From positions 1 to 34,801 of the forward strand of contig NZ_JAIVFV010000067.1 in the NCBI RefSeq assembly GCF_020829445.1: 34,801 nucleotides of DNA, in the 5' to 3' direction. The notes beneath the pieces were generated by a model. That model searched no databases. It was not told where the DNA came from and saw nothing but the letters and a program-made list of their open reading frames with translations. The stretch is from Nostoc sp. CHAB 5836. Lineage in GTDB: Bacteria > Cyanobacteriota > Cyanobacteriia > Cyanobacteriales > Nostocaceae. A program made the translations under genes and the position numbers. Shown here in pieces: positions 14,096 through 22,272 of this stretch; the first letter of the stretch is position 1, and every line of letters starts with the position of its first letter.

Positions 14096-15064
14096 ATGAA
14101 TTTTAGTACTGCTCTACCTACTTTTGTAATAACACTCCGGGAAGGAGTGGAAGCTGCCCTTGTTGTTGGAATTGTGCTAGCTTTGCTAAAAAAAGCTAAA
14201 CAATCCCGACTCAACTCTTGGGTATATGCTGGTGTCGGTATTGGCATTGCCATCAGTGCCTTAATAGGTGTGCTATTCAGTTGGATAATTCAAATACTGG
14301 GAGCGGCGAATCCTCAATACACCACCGTAGTTGAGCCAGCGCTAGAAGGCGTGTTTAGTGTATTAGCGATCGCAATGCTCAGTTGGATGCTAATCTGGAT
14401 GACTAAACAAGCCAGATTCATGAAAGCTACAGTTGAGGGAGCAGTAACAGAAGCGCTGACACAAAACTCAAATGCTGGTTGGGGTGTTTTTACTTTAATT
14501 TTAATTGCCGTTGTCCGCGAAGGCTTTGAAACTGTTCTCTTTGTTGCAGCTAATTTTCAACAGGGATTAATGCCAGCATTGGGCGCTATTGGTGGTTTGG
14601 TAGCGGCATCTGCCATTGGGGTGCTGCTATTTAAATGGGGTGTCAAAATTAACATCCGCCAGTTTTTCCAGGTAATGGGCGTTTTATTAGTGTTGATTGT
14701 CGCTGGGTTGGTAGTTTCAGCCTTGAAACACTTTGATGAAGCTGTAGCTAACCTTGCCCTTAGCAGTCGCGCCACAGAAAGCCTTTGTTTCTATTATGAA
14801 CGTTTTACAAAAGTCCACTCCTGTATTTTGGGGCCAATGGTTTCCAATACTTCCACAATCTTGCCTGACGAACAATTTCCTGGCATTATTCTGAAATCTT
14901 TATTTGGTTATAGAGACAATCTCTATCTTGTGCAAGCAGTGGGATATGTGACATTTTTGCTAACCATTGGAGGATTGTATTTCCGCAGCCTTGGAGGTGC
15001 TTCTCCTGAAGGTAAAAAAAATATCCCCTTTGCTCAAAAACCAATTAGTTCTGCAAAAGATTAA
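14096..15064 (+). CDS. FTR1-family iron permease
   Basis: A 322-residue integral membrane protein with about seven hydrophobic helices. It contains both REGxE iron-binding motifs: REGVE at residues 15-19 and REGFE at residues 141-145. This is the FTR1/EfeU family, which passes iron oxidised by a partner ferroxidase. The multicopper oxidase three genes upstream is the natural partner. I take the ATG at 14096 (MNFSTALPTFVITLREGVE) because the 15 extra residues from the ATG at 14051 (MTKDKGQMTKDKGQK) are simply translated heptamer repeats. An AAAGGAC unit of that repeat lies about 8 bases before the ATG. No EfeO or EfeB homolog of the E. coli type is visible; the fused lipoprotein may replace EfeO. 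Confidence 0.92.
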   Translation: MNFSTALPTFVITLREGVEAALVVGIVLALLKKAKQSRLNSWVYAGVGIGIAISALIGVLFSWIIQILGAANPQYTTVVEPALEGVFSVLAIAMLSWMLIWMTKQARFMKATVEGAVTEALTQNSNAGWGVFTLILIAVVREGFETVLFVAANFQQGLMPALGAIGGLVAASAIGVLLFKWGVKINIRQFFQVMGVLLVLIVAGLVVSALKHFDEAVANLALSSRATESLCFYYERFTKVHSCILGPMVSNTSTILPDEQFPGIILKSLFGYRDNLYLVQAVGYVTFLLTIGGLYFRSLGGASPEGKKNIPFAQKPISSAKD

Positions 15065-15248
15065 AAGCACAGTCAATTTTATATTTTTTGTATCGTTTTC
15101 AGTCTCTTCCCTCGTTCCCAATACGGTTCACAAAAGGGCTGAAACCTTTTTTTACGAACCACAGAGGCGCAGAGAACACAGAGAGAAGAGAGAAAGAGAA
15201 AATGCTTAACCAAAGTGTATTGGATTTTAAATTGTATTTATTGGTTTA
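15065..15248. other. Gap after FTR1 with a CAGAGGCGCAGAG-type repeat
   Basis: It contains ACGAACCACAGAGGCGCAGAG (15155-15175 region) and an A/G-rich tail. This dispersed repeat type is also seen near 6968, 26161 and 34725. No gene and no clear terminator for FTR1 were seen. Confidence 0.45.
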
Positions 15249-15414
15249 AGAGGATGTTTGAAAAGTCCTATTGTAGGTATCAAAACGTTCCACATCCCCC
15301 TAAATCCCCGATAAATTGGGGGACTTTAATTCCGCTTCCCCCCTTTTTTAAGGGGGGTTAGGGGGGATCTAGAAGTGCCTAAAATTACAGCCGACCACTT
15401 TTAAAACATCCTCT
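15249..15414. mobile_element. 166-bp MITE-like element with AGAGGATG ends and C-rich core
   Basis: The terminal repeats AGAGGATGTTTGAAAAGT (15249-15266) and ACTTTTAAAACATCCTCT (15397-15414) differ at one base. The core has CCCCCTAAATCCCC and CCCCCC...GGGGGG stretches and GGGGGGATCTAGAAGTGCC. Its right end forms the first two bases of the stop codon of the binding-lipoprotein gene on the minus strand (stop at 15413-15415). Other elements with the same ends but a different core lie at 16382-16559 and 20757-20932. Confidence 0.8.
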
Positions 15415-16348
15415 AAGTACCCTGCGCTACAAACAACGCTTGTTTAAGCTGCTGACAAGCCTTCTCAATTGCATCTATACTACCTGGATTCACCAGACCA
15501 AAATAATCAAACACATAAACTCGGTTATTTTTAGTTGCTTGCAGTTGTTGCCAAAAAGCTTCCTTTTTCAAAGAATCTAAAAGCGCCGCTTCCGAATTTC
15601 CCTGTGGAGGATTAACTAAAATTATCACCTCTGGATTTGCTTCTAAAACTTTCTCAGCCGAAAGCGTCACATAACCAGCAACTGGGCTTTTTCCTTGTAA
15701 ATCTGCGGCTATATTTTTCGCCTGGAACTTCGCCAGTAAATCCCCTGCCCAACTGTTTTTATTCGGCGCTAAAATTGGTTGACGACTAACCAGTGCTAGA
15801 GTAGAAAAACTCTCAGTTGGCTTATCTGGCAAGAAAGTTTTGTAACGATTTAACAAAGGTTGAGGATCAGCATTAATTGATTTAGCAAGTGTTTTAGTAA
15901 GTTCTTCTAGAGATTCCCAGCTATTCACCTTCGTGAGGAAAGTCTGAATTCCTAACTGCTGAAGTTTTTGAATTGGAATATTAGAAAAACCTTCAACACC
16001 AATAACTAAATCTGGTTTTAGTGCTACCACTTTTTCTAAATTTGGCGGACTTTGTCCTTCACTAACGCGGGGAATATCCTTGAATCTTGAGTCATTTTTA
16101 AATAATTTACTCCCAGTGACTCCAACAAGTTTTGTTTGATCGAGTCGAGAGATAATATCAGCAGAAAGAGAAGAAAGAGCAACAACTCTTTTTGCTGAAC
16201 CTTTGGGAAATTGCTGAGAGTTCGTGTTAGTCGCCTCAGTGGTATTTTCCACTTTTGTTTGTGGTTGCTGAGTATTTGCAGTGACGCAAGCAGCTAAAAC
16301 TATACTCAACAAAATTGCTAAAGCAGATAAGAGCCAACGACGATGCAT
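15413..16348 (-). CDS. FecB/BtuF-type substrate-binding lipoprotein
   Basis: A 311-residue class III periplasmic binding protein: two lobes joined by a long helix, as in siderophore, heme or cobalamin receptors. The signal ends with lipobox LAAC (Cys 20-21). Family blocks include KRVVALSSLSADIISRL at the start of lobe 1, LEKVVALKPDLVIGVEG, QLGIQTFLTKVNSWESLEE, and the C-terminal NRVYVFDYFGLVNPG. AAGGAA lies 7 bases before the ATG. There is no permease or ATPase gene adjoining, so it must share one encoded elsewhere. Its position tail to tail with the FTR1 cluster suggests an iron-related ligand. The stop codon is created at the edge of a MITE-like element, so the C-terminus may be shortened or altered compared with relatives. 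Confidence 0.8.
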   Translation of the reverse strand: MHRRWLLSALAILLSIVLAACVTANTQQPQTKVENTTEATNTNSQQFPKGSAKRVVALSSLSADIISRLDQTKLVGVTGSKLFKNDSRFKDIPRVSEGQSPPNLEKVVALKPDLVIGVEGFSNIPIQKLQQLGIQTFLTKVNSWESLEELTKTLAKSINADPQPLLNRYKTFLPDKPTESFSTLALVSRQPILAPNKNSWAGDLLAKFQAKNIAADLQGKSPVAGYVTLSAEKVLEANPEVIILVNPPQGNSEAALLDSLKKEAFWQQLQATKNNRVYVFDYFGLVNPGSIDAIEKACQQLKQALFVAQGT

Positions 16349-16381
16349 ATTAAAATTCCTTATATAACTAAGAATGGTATA

Positions 16382-16559
16382 ACAGAATGTTTGTAAAGTC
16401 TCAATTCATACTACCCCTGGCGACTAGAAGTCGCGGCTACACAGACAAAACCTGCCTCCGCAGGTTAAAGACCCTTGATTTTTTCTTAGTCCACGGAGGT
16501 GGACTTTGTTTGTGTAGCCGCGATTTCCAATCGCCCAATACTTTTAAAACATCCTTTAA
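16382..16559. mobile_element. MITE-like element, AGAGGATG ends with GGCGA core (copy 1)
   Basis: The outer ends ACAGAATGTTTGTAAAGT (from 16382) and ACTTTTAAAACATCCTTT (about 16541-16558) are diverged terminal repeats. The inner core 16419-16536 starts GGCGACTAGAAGTCGCGGCT and ends GTAGCCGCG...TCGCCC, with inner stems AACCTGC/GCAGGTT and TCCAC/GTGGA. It fills the space between the binding-lipoprotein promoter and polA. Confidence 0.75.
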
Positions 16560-16649
16560 AATTGATATCGATTAGTCCTGTTGTAACTGCTAAGACCAAT
16601 GTACGCCCATCTCAATGTAATTCTTCCAGTCCCCAATCCCCAGTTAAGC

Positions 16650-19595
16650 TTACTTCGTCTCCATCCAATTTTCACCAACACGCGCATCCACCAGCAACGG
16701 TACACTCAACTGGACTGCATTTTCCATCACTGACTTAATTTGCAGTTGTAATTCTTCCCACTCATCAGGGGGAATCTCAAACACTAATTCGTCGTGAACT
16801 TGCAACAACAAACGCGCTTGATAGTTCTTCAAAACCTCATGCAATCTCACCATTGCAATTTTGATAATATCAGCATTTGAGCCTTGAATTGGTGCATTAG
16901 CCGCAGAGCGTAATAAACCTGCATCATAAGCACCCAAATTTTTCAATTTGCTCAAATTGATATCTTCTGGGTTACTGCCTTTTAATTTGCGTAAACTGTT
17001 ATTAGTAAAATCAAAGTAACGACGACGACCGAAAATAGTTTCTACATAACCAAGAGCGATCGCTTCTTTTTTCACTCTCTCCAAATATGCAAATACTTTC
17101 GGATATCGTTCATTAAAGCGCTTAATGAAGTCGTTGGCAATGGTCTTATCTATCCCAGTTGAGCGCGAAAACCTAAGAGAACCCATTCCATAAATCACGC
17201 CAAAATTGATAGTTTTTGCCATCCCTCGTTCTTCTGAGGTTATATTCTCTTTTTCAAACACTAACCGCGCGGTAACAGTGTGAACATCTTCATTTTGCTG
17301 ATATGCTTGCACTAATATCGGCTCTTGACTCAAATGAGCCAAAATCCGCAATTCAATTTGTGAGTAATCAGCAGCCACCATTAACCAACCAGCTTCTGGT
17401 AAAAATGCCTTGCGAATTTGGCGACTAAATGCTGTACGAATGGGGATATTTTGCAAATTCGGATTAGAAGAAGATAACCTACCAGTTGATGTAGCTGCTT
17501 GATTAAAATCAGTATGCACTCGCTGAGTATCTGGACGCACTAATGCAGGTAATGCATCAACATAAGTAGACTTTAATTTAGATAGAGTGCGATACTCAAT
17601 AATCGCCTCAACAAACCCAGTGTTATCATCTTCTTGAAGTCTTTCTAGTGTTGCTGCGTCTGTAGAGTAGCCAGTTTGAATTTTACGAGAATGTCTAGTG
17701 CTTAACCCCAACTTTTCAAACAGAATTTGGCTCAATTGTTTAGGAGAACCCAAGTTAAAGTTTTCCCCAGCTATTTCAGTTGCTTCCTCTTTTAACCTAG
17801 CTAACTCTGTTTCTAAATGCTGCGAAAGTTCTTGCAAATAAGCTGAATTAATCCGAACGCCTGTATATTCCATTTGGGCTAAAACTGCTTCTAGCGGCTG
17901 TTCAACTTCCACTAATAGCTTAGACAAAGATGGAATTTTATCCAGATCCTCACGCAATTTCGACACTAACCCAAAAGTAGAATAAGCATCCATACCACAG
18001 TAATCTGCAACGGCAGGAATATCTATATCAGCGATGGTTTTGCCTTTAGGAACTAAATCCAAGTAACTTTTAGCTATCAATCCCAAATATCGCTGCGACA
18101 AATCCATCAAATTATGACTTGAATCGGGATTTAGAATGTAACTTGCCAGCATGGGATCAAACACCACTCCCGCCAAATTAATTCCTTGACACCTTAGAAC
18201 TAAGCGATCAAATTTGGCATTTTGTAGAACTTTGGGATAATGGGCATTTTCGAGAATTGGGCGTAATGCTTCTAGCGCCAAATCTTTATCTAAATTTTCC
18301 CCAGTTTTGTGACCGAGAGGAATATAGGCTACCTCATCTGGTTTCGTTCCCCAACAGCAACCAATTCCTACTAATTCAGCGTCTCTTGGTTCTAAATCGG
18401 TGGTTTCAGTATCCCAAGCAACGGGTGTTTCTGGATTAGTGAATTTTTCCAAAAGTTTCACTAACTCAGTTAATTCGGCTTCGGTATTGATGATGTGTGG
18501 TGTAATTGGAGAAGTAGATTTTTGTGGAACTGCTGCTGTATCACTAGCACTAAAAAACCACAAATCATTATCTTCCTCAGCGTTGAATTCTGAGTTAGTA
18601 GAGTTGGGACTATTTGTGTCTGTTTTGACTTCTTGTTTTTCTTCAACTTTGCCACCAAAACGTTGCTGGAGGTCGTTTATCTTGCCTAAAAAAGACCGAA
18701 ATTCTAACTTTTCTAAAATTGGTGATAAGACGCTTGTATCAAACCCCTTTAATTTGCAATCTTCTAAATTAAATTCTATAGGAACATCTAAAACTATGGT
18801 TGCCAAATAGCGAGACTTAGCGGCATCTTCTTTACCATTTGCTAGTTTTTTCTGAGTTGCGCCTTTAATTTCATCCAATGAAGCATAAACACCATCCAGT
18901 GAACCATAGGTATTCAACAGTTGTACTGCTGTTTTTTCCCCAATTCCCTTGACACCAGGAATATTATCTGATTTATCACCACAAAGAGCTTTGAAATCAA
19001 CAATTTGTGAAGGTAAAATGCCCATCTTCTCTTTGACTTGTTCTGCTTCAAATTCCGTGATGCTATTTGTAGAGCGTTTTAGGGCATCTGGACTAAAATT
19101 TAAAACAGTGATTTCTTTGTCAGAGTCGATCAGTTGGAATAAATCACGATCGCCAGTCAGAATCTTCACCCTATACCCAGCAGCAGTTACTCGTTGTGCT
19201 AAGGTTCCCAAAACATCATCTGCTTCATAACCAGGAACAGTGAAAATTGGTAAATTGAAGCCATTGAGCAACTCATGGAGGTTTTCTAAGTCAGGAATGA
19301 AGTCTTCTGGAGTTTCAGGGCGATCGGCTTTATAAGTCTCGTCAGCTTCGTGGCGAAAAGTGGCCTCACCTAAATCAAAAGCGATCGCCATTGCTTGGGG
19401 CTGTTGTGTTGCCATTACCTCCAGCAGGCACTTCACAAAACCAAAACATATACTGGTAGGAATACCAGTTTTGGTACGCAGTCCTCCATCTCGCCCTTTG
19501 GCGAAGGCAAAGTATGAACGATAGGCCAACGAGTGTCCATCGACGAGGATGAATGTGGAGGGTGTTGCAGTTACAGAAGTGAAAGTTTCAGACAT
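16650..19595 (-). CDS. polA: DNA polymerase I
   Basis: A 981-residue polymerase for Okazaki-fragment processing and repair. The 5' nuclease domain (about 1-310) starts with FILVDGHSLAYRSYFAF and has GYEADDVLGTLA, LTGDRDLFQL and CGDKSDNIPGVKGIGEKTA. The proofreading domain is complete: WDTETTDL (Exo I), NAKFDRL (Exo II), YCGMDA (Exo III). The polymerase domain has DYSQIELRILAHLS (motif A), RGMAKTINFGVIYGM (motif B) and QVHDELVFEIP (motif C). Its length is slightly above the usual 930 because of an acidic, Asn/Ser-rich linker around residues 320-365. The ATG at 19595 fits the domain start. Single-gene unit. Confidence 0.98.
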   Translation of the reverse strand: MSETFTSVTATPSTFILVDGHSLAYRSYFAFAKGRDGGLRTKTGIPTSICFGFVKCLLEVMATQQPQAMAIAFDLGEATFRHEADETYKADRPETPEDFIPDLENLHELLNGFNLPIFTVPGYEADDVLGTLAQRVTAAGYRVKILTGDRDLFQLIDSDKEITVLNFSPDALKRSTNSITEFEAEQVKEKMGILPSQIVDFKALCGDKSDNIPGVKGIGEKTAVQLLNTYGSLDGVYASLDEIKGATQKKLANGKEDAAKSRYLATIVLDVPIEFNLEDCKLKGFDTSVLSPILEKLEFRSFLGKINDLQQRFGGKVEEKQEVKTDTNSPNSTNSEFNAEEDNDLWFFSASDTAAVPQKSTSPITPHIINTEAELTELVKLLEKFTNPETPVAWDTETTDLEPRDAELVGIGCCWGTKPDEVAYIPLGHKTGENLDKDLALEALRPILENAHYPKVLQNAKFDRLVLRCQGINLAGVVFDPMLASYILNPDSSHNLMDLSQRYLGLIAKSYLDLVPKGKTIADIDIPAVADYCGMDAYSTFGLVSKLREDLDKIPSLSKLLVEVEQPLEAVLAQMEYTGVRINSAYLQELSQHLETELARLKEEATEIAGENFNLGSPKQLSQILFEKLGLSTRHSRKIQTGYSTDAATLERLQEDDNTGFVEAIIEYRTLSKLKSTYVDALPALVRPDTQRVHTDFNQAATSTGRLSSSNPNLQNIPIRTAFSRQIRKAFLPEAGWLMVAADYSQIELRILAHLSQEPILVQAYQQNEDVHTVTARLVFEKENITSEERGMAKTINFGVIYGMGSLRFSRSTGIDKTIANDFIKRFNERYPKVFAYLERVKKEAIALGYVETIFGRRRYFDFTNNSLRKLKGSNPEDINLSKLKNLGAYDAGLLRSAANAPIQGSNADIIKIAMVRLHEVLKNYQARLLLQVHDELVFEIPPDEWEELQLQIKSVMENAVQLSVPLLVDARVGENWMETK

Positions 19596-19741
19596 AGCCC
19601 TATTTTAGCCAGAAGCTTTGTCACATAGTTAGCAATTTCAGATGCTCGTTCAGCTTGGCTTTGGCGACAATAGCACAATTCATTCCCCACTGGTTGCTAG
19701 AGGCTGTTAACCTCTTACTGGAACTTAAAATCTAGGAAATT

Positions 19742-20593
19742 ATGCAGAAAGCATTTAGTGATAATCAGGCTGCTGCAAAAGACATTAAACTACTTGTTTT
19801 GGATATAGATGGCACGATCGCCGGACACTCCAACACCATCAGCGAACCTGTAAAGCAAGCAATCTTTGCCGCGCAAGCACGAGGAGTTCAAGTGGCGATC
19901 GCTACAGGCCGTATGTATCGTTCAGCTTTGGGCTTTCACCAAGATATCGGCTCTACCCTACCATTAATGGCTTATCAAGGAGCCTGGATTCAAGACCCAA
20001 TCACCCAAAAAATTCATCGCCATTGGACTGTTTCCAAAGAAATCGCCCACCAGCTAATTGACTATTTTGAACAGCCCCAATTGCGATCGCTTCTATCTGT
20101 CCACTTTTACATCAATGACCAGCTATACGTCCGTGAGTTGACCAGAGAAACCAAAATTTATGCAGAACGTTCTGGTATTACCCCGATTCCCGTAGGTGAT
20201 TTGCGCCAAGCCTTAACCAATGAACCGACAAAAATTCTTGCTTTGTGTGATGACACTGATGTGATCGATAAGCTATTGGGAAATTTGCGCCGCCAATACA
20301 CACCGGCTGAACTTTACCTCACAACATCTGTTGCTACCTTTTTTGAAGCAACTAACGCCTCTGTCAGTAAGGGAACTGCTGTACGTTACTTAGCGGAAGA
20401 ATTATTGGGATTACAGTTAGCCAATGTTATGGCCATTGGCGATAACTTCAATGATGTGGAAATGCTGGAGTATGTTGGACTTGGTGTAGCTATGGGCAAC
20501 GCACCAGCACCAGTGCAAGCGATCGCGCAGTGGGTAGCTCCTAGTGTAGAAGAAGATGGAGCAGCAGTAGCAATTGAAAAGTTTTTGCTGTAA
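19742..20593 (+). CDS. Cof-type HAD-family phosphatase
   Basis: A 283-residue HAD hydrolase of the Cof (IIB) class. Motif I is LLVLDIDGTI with the nucleophile Asp near residue 21, motif II is AIATGR, motif III Lys lies in the SKGTAVRYL block, and motif IV is GDNFNDVEML. The cap between motifs II and III (about residues 85-190) is of the alpha/beta type. Such enzymes dephosphorylate sugar phosphates or cofactors such as FMN and pyridoxal phosphate; the true substrate cannot be read. AGGAA precedes the ATG by 4 bases. It is divergent from polA with a 146-base gap. Confidence 0.92.
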   Translation: MQKAFSDNQAAAKDIKLLVLDIDGTIAGHSNTISEPVKQAIFAAQARGVQVAIATGRMYRSALGFHQDIGSTLPLMAYQGAWIQDPITQKIHRHWTVSKEIAHQLIDYFEQPQLRSLLSVHFYINDQLYVRELTRETKIYAERSGITPIPVGDLRQALTNEPTKILALCDDTDVIDKLLGNLRRQYTPAELYLTTSVATFFEATNASVSKGTAVRYLAEELLGLQLANVMAIGDNFNDVEMLEYVGLGVAMGNAPAPVQAIAQWVAPSVEEDGAAVAIEKFLL

Positions 20594-20756
20594 CGAGGGC
20601 ACTTTTTTAACTAATCCATACAAATCAGAAAGGACACCGACGACTGGCCGTGTTTCGTCTCGGTGCCCCTACTGGTTCGCTCCTCACACACTTGATAATG
20701 TAGCCGAGCTGGTGCATTGAGTCAATAGCTATATAAAAGTTTTTATTTTCTGCCTA

Positions 20757-20932
20757 AGAGGTTGTTTGAAAAGTATTGGGCGAATAGAATTCGCTACTAC
20801 ACAAACTCTCGTCCACCTCCGTGGACTAAGAGAAAATTAAGGTTTTTAACCTGCGTAGGCAGGTTTTGTTTGTGTAGCCGCGACTTCTAGTCGCCCGGTT
20901 AGTAATAAATTAGACTTGTTCATTCAACCTCT
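20757..20932. mobile_element. MITE-like element, AGAGGTTG ends with GGCGA core (copy 2)
   Basis: Outer ends AGAGGTTGTTTGAAAAGT (20757-20774) and a partly matching ACTTGTTCATTCAACCTCT (20914-20932) enclose a core at 20778-20896 that begins GGGCGAATAGAATTCGC and ends GCCGCGACTTCTAGTCGCCC. The core is an inverted relative of 16419-16536 and a relative of 34415-34534. It lies in the 356-base gap between the HAD gene and the DALR gene; the first part of that gap (20594-20756) shows an imperfect hairpin near 20630-20665 and no gene. Confidence 0.78.
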
Positions 20933-20949
20933 AAGCTAAAATTACCGAT

Positions 20950-21960
20950 TTATAGCTCCAAGGGCGCAAAAACCCCTAACTTTTCCTCTAGCACAAATCT
21001 TAATACTGACTGAGTAGCCATGAGCAATCCAAGTCTGGCTTGGGCCAGCTCTGGTGATGTAATTTTGACCTCACCCCAAATCCGGCAATTAGACCAAAAC
21101 TTTTCAAAAGCTTGGCTCAAATTCAGCGCTACTTTTTCCCATTTCACAGAACCGCTAACATCAGGGCACTCTATGTTATCTACCACTTGTATTAACTCAC
21201 CAATGAGACGACGCTCATCCGGGTGATTTAGCCGCAGTATTCTATCACAGTTGAGCCAAGGTATGGGGTTCGGAGTGATAACATCCCAAAAACCTGAACT
21301 AGTATTTGGAACTGGTTCTCTAAGTTTAATCAATCCCTCTCCATGAGCCAGAAGCACTAGCGAACAGCAACGTGCATGGGCGTATTGAACAGTAAACAGT
21401 GAATTGGACATTGGGCACTTGTACTGCCCTTCCCTGCGGGACGCTACGCGAACGATTACGCTCAGGAACCGCGTTCGCGTAGTGTCTCGCAGAGAAGTCG
21501 TTGGCGCAGCCTCTCCAAGAGTTGTATTGGGCATCGACTTGAGTAGTCCCCCATCTCCCTCATCTCCCTCATCTCCCTCATCTCCCCCACCTCCCCCTGA
21601 ACTCCCAACTACAATACTTTGCAACCAAGCCGCTAAGGTTGAGTGAGTCAATTCAAAATGTATCCAACCTGGGGGAACTATTTGGATACTAAAAACGTCG
21701 CCACAAACCCCTGATATTTCTGAGGCGATGGCACTGGCAAGCTCCATCGCTTTTCGATTCTGAGATTTTGATCGCAGTAGAGCTACACCTGAGATATACA
21801 AAACTCTATTATCATCTCTACCTTTATATAGAGGAATTTTTTCATTTTTTATGCATACATTATTTATGCTATCCGTATTAATACTGGAATTTTTTATCAC
21901 ATGACTATATATTAGCTGCTTGATTGATGTATATTTGCTAACTAGTGATTTATGATGCAC
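20950..21960 (-). CDS. ArgRS-like DALR anticodon-binding domain protein with a repeat-derived insertion
   Basis: A 336-residue protein lacking the catalytic HIGH/KMSKS core of arginyl-tRNA synthetase but resembling its two ends. The N-terminal part (about 10-115) is like the ArgRS additional domain and ends in VPPGWIHFELTHSTLAAWLQ. The C-terminal part (about 195-336) is a DALR domain beginning FTVQYAHARCCSLVLLAHGE and ending RLGLLMATQSVLRFVLEEKLGV. Between them about 75 residues are translated from repeats: a GGGGGDEGDEGDEGDGG run from a 9-base tandem repeat, and a stretch from a CGCTACGCGAAC-type palindrome. The start is a GTG at 21960 with no clear ribosome site. Stand-alone DALR proteins occur in cyanobacteria; their function is not known to me, and tRNA binding is inference. 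Confidence 0.75.
   Translation of the reverse strand: MHHKSLVSKYTSIKQLIYSHVIKNSSINTDSINNVCIKNEKIPLYKGRDDNRVLYISGVALLRSKSQNRKAMELASAIASEISGVCGDVFSIQIVPPGWIHFELTHSTLAAWLQSIVVGSSGGGGGDEGDEGDEGDGGLLKSMPNTTLGEAAPTTSLRDTTRTRFLSVIVRVASRREGQYKCPMSNSLFTVQYAHARCCSLVLLAHGEGLIKLREPVPNTSSGFWDVITPNPIPWLNCDRILRLNHPDERRLIGELIQVVDNIECPDVSGSVKWEKVALNLSQAFEKFWSNCRIWGEVKITSPELAQARLGLLMATQSVLRFVLEEKLGVFAPLEL
21428..21530. repeat. Palindromic dispersed repeat inside the DALR gene
   Basis: GACGCTACGCGAAC is followed about 20 bases later by GTTCGCGTAGTGTC, its reverse complement with one mismatch. This is the style of intergenic repeats seen elsewhere in the window (e.g. GCGTAGCGTCTC near 3416-3428). Here it is translated in frame. 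Confidence 0.7.
21552..21596. repeat. 9-base tandem repeat (CATCTCCCT) x5 inside the DALR gene
   Basis: Three exact CATCTCCCT units (21552-21578) are followed by two variants (CATCTCCCC, CACCTCCCC). On the coding strand it gives the EGD/GGG run. Because the unit is 9 bases, copy-number changes keep the frame. Confidence 0.9.
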
Positions 21961-22091
21961 GTAATTTTATGGAAAAAATCATGTAAAATATGTTTGTTCA
22001 TTTTCTGTCATCTACCTTGCGGTATAAATTTAGTTTAGATAAAGAAAAATGAGAGGAGGATAAAATTTGATGAATAATCGATGAATAGTAA

Positions 22092-22131
22092 GTAAACTTT
22101 ACTACCATCATTGTACAGTAGGAAGTATAAC
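22092..22131 (+). promoter_or_regulatory. Possible NtcA site and -10 box before the Crp/Fnr gene
   Basis: GTA-N8-TAC occurs at 22092-22105 (GTAAACTTTACTAC), the NtcA consensus pattern. A -10-like TATAAC is at 22126-22131, with 20 bases between, slightly shorter than the usual 22-23. The element is about 170 bases upstream of the ATG at 22273, in a 312-base gap with nothing else visible. A match by chance is quite possible in AT-rich DNA. Confidence 0.3.
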
Positions 22132-22272
22132 AAAAGAGTAGAGAGTAATTTGCTTTCTACTCTTTGGATTGGCTGGCGCTGTTAGGCGTTAAGCCTGCCT
22201 TGCCAACACAAAGACACTCCTTGCACCTTTTTATTTACGTCTTTGTCTTCAGCCGAACGCTCTTTGTTACCT

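Noticed and set aside
16387..16738. Two short + strand frames between the binding lipoprotein and polA
   Set aside because: They are translated from the inverted-repeat element and from the antisense of the polA end, with no start context or family.
20630..20665. Imperfect hairpin after the HAD gene as a terminator
   Set aside because: The stem (GACACCGACGA against TCGTCTCGGTGCC) has mismatches or bulges and no T-run follows, so it does not meet the terminator pattern.
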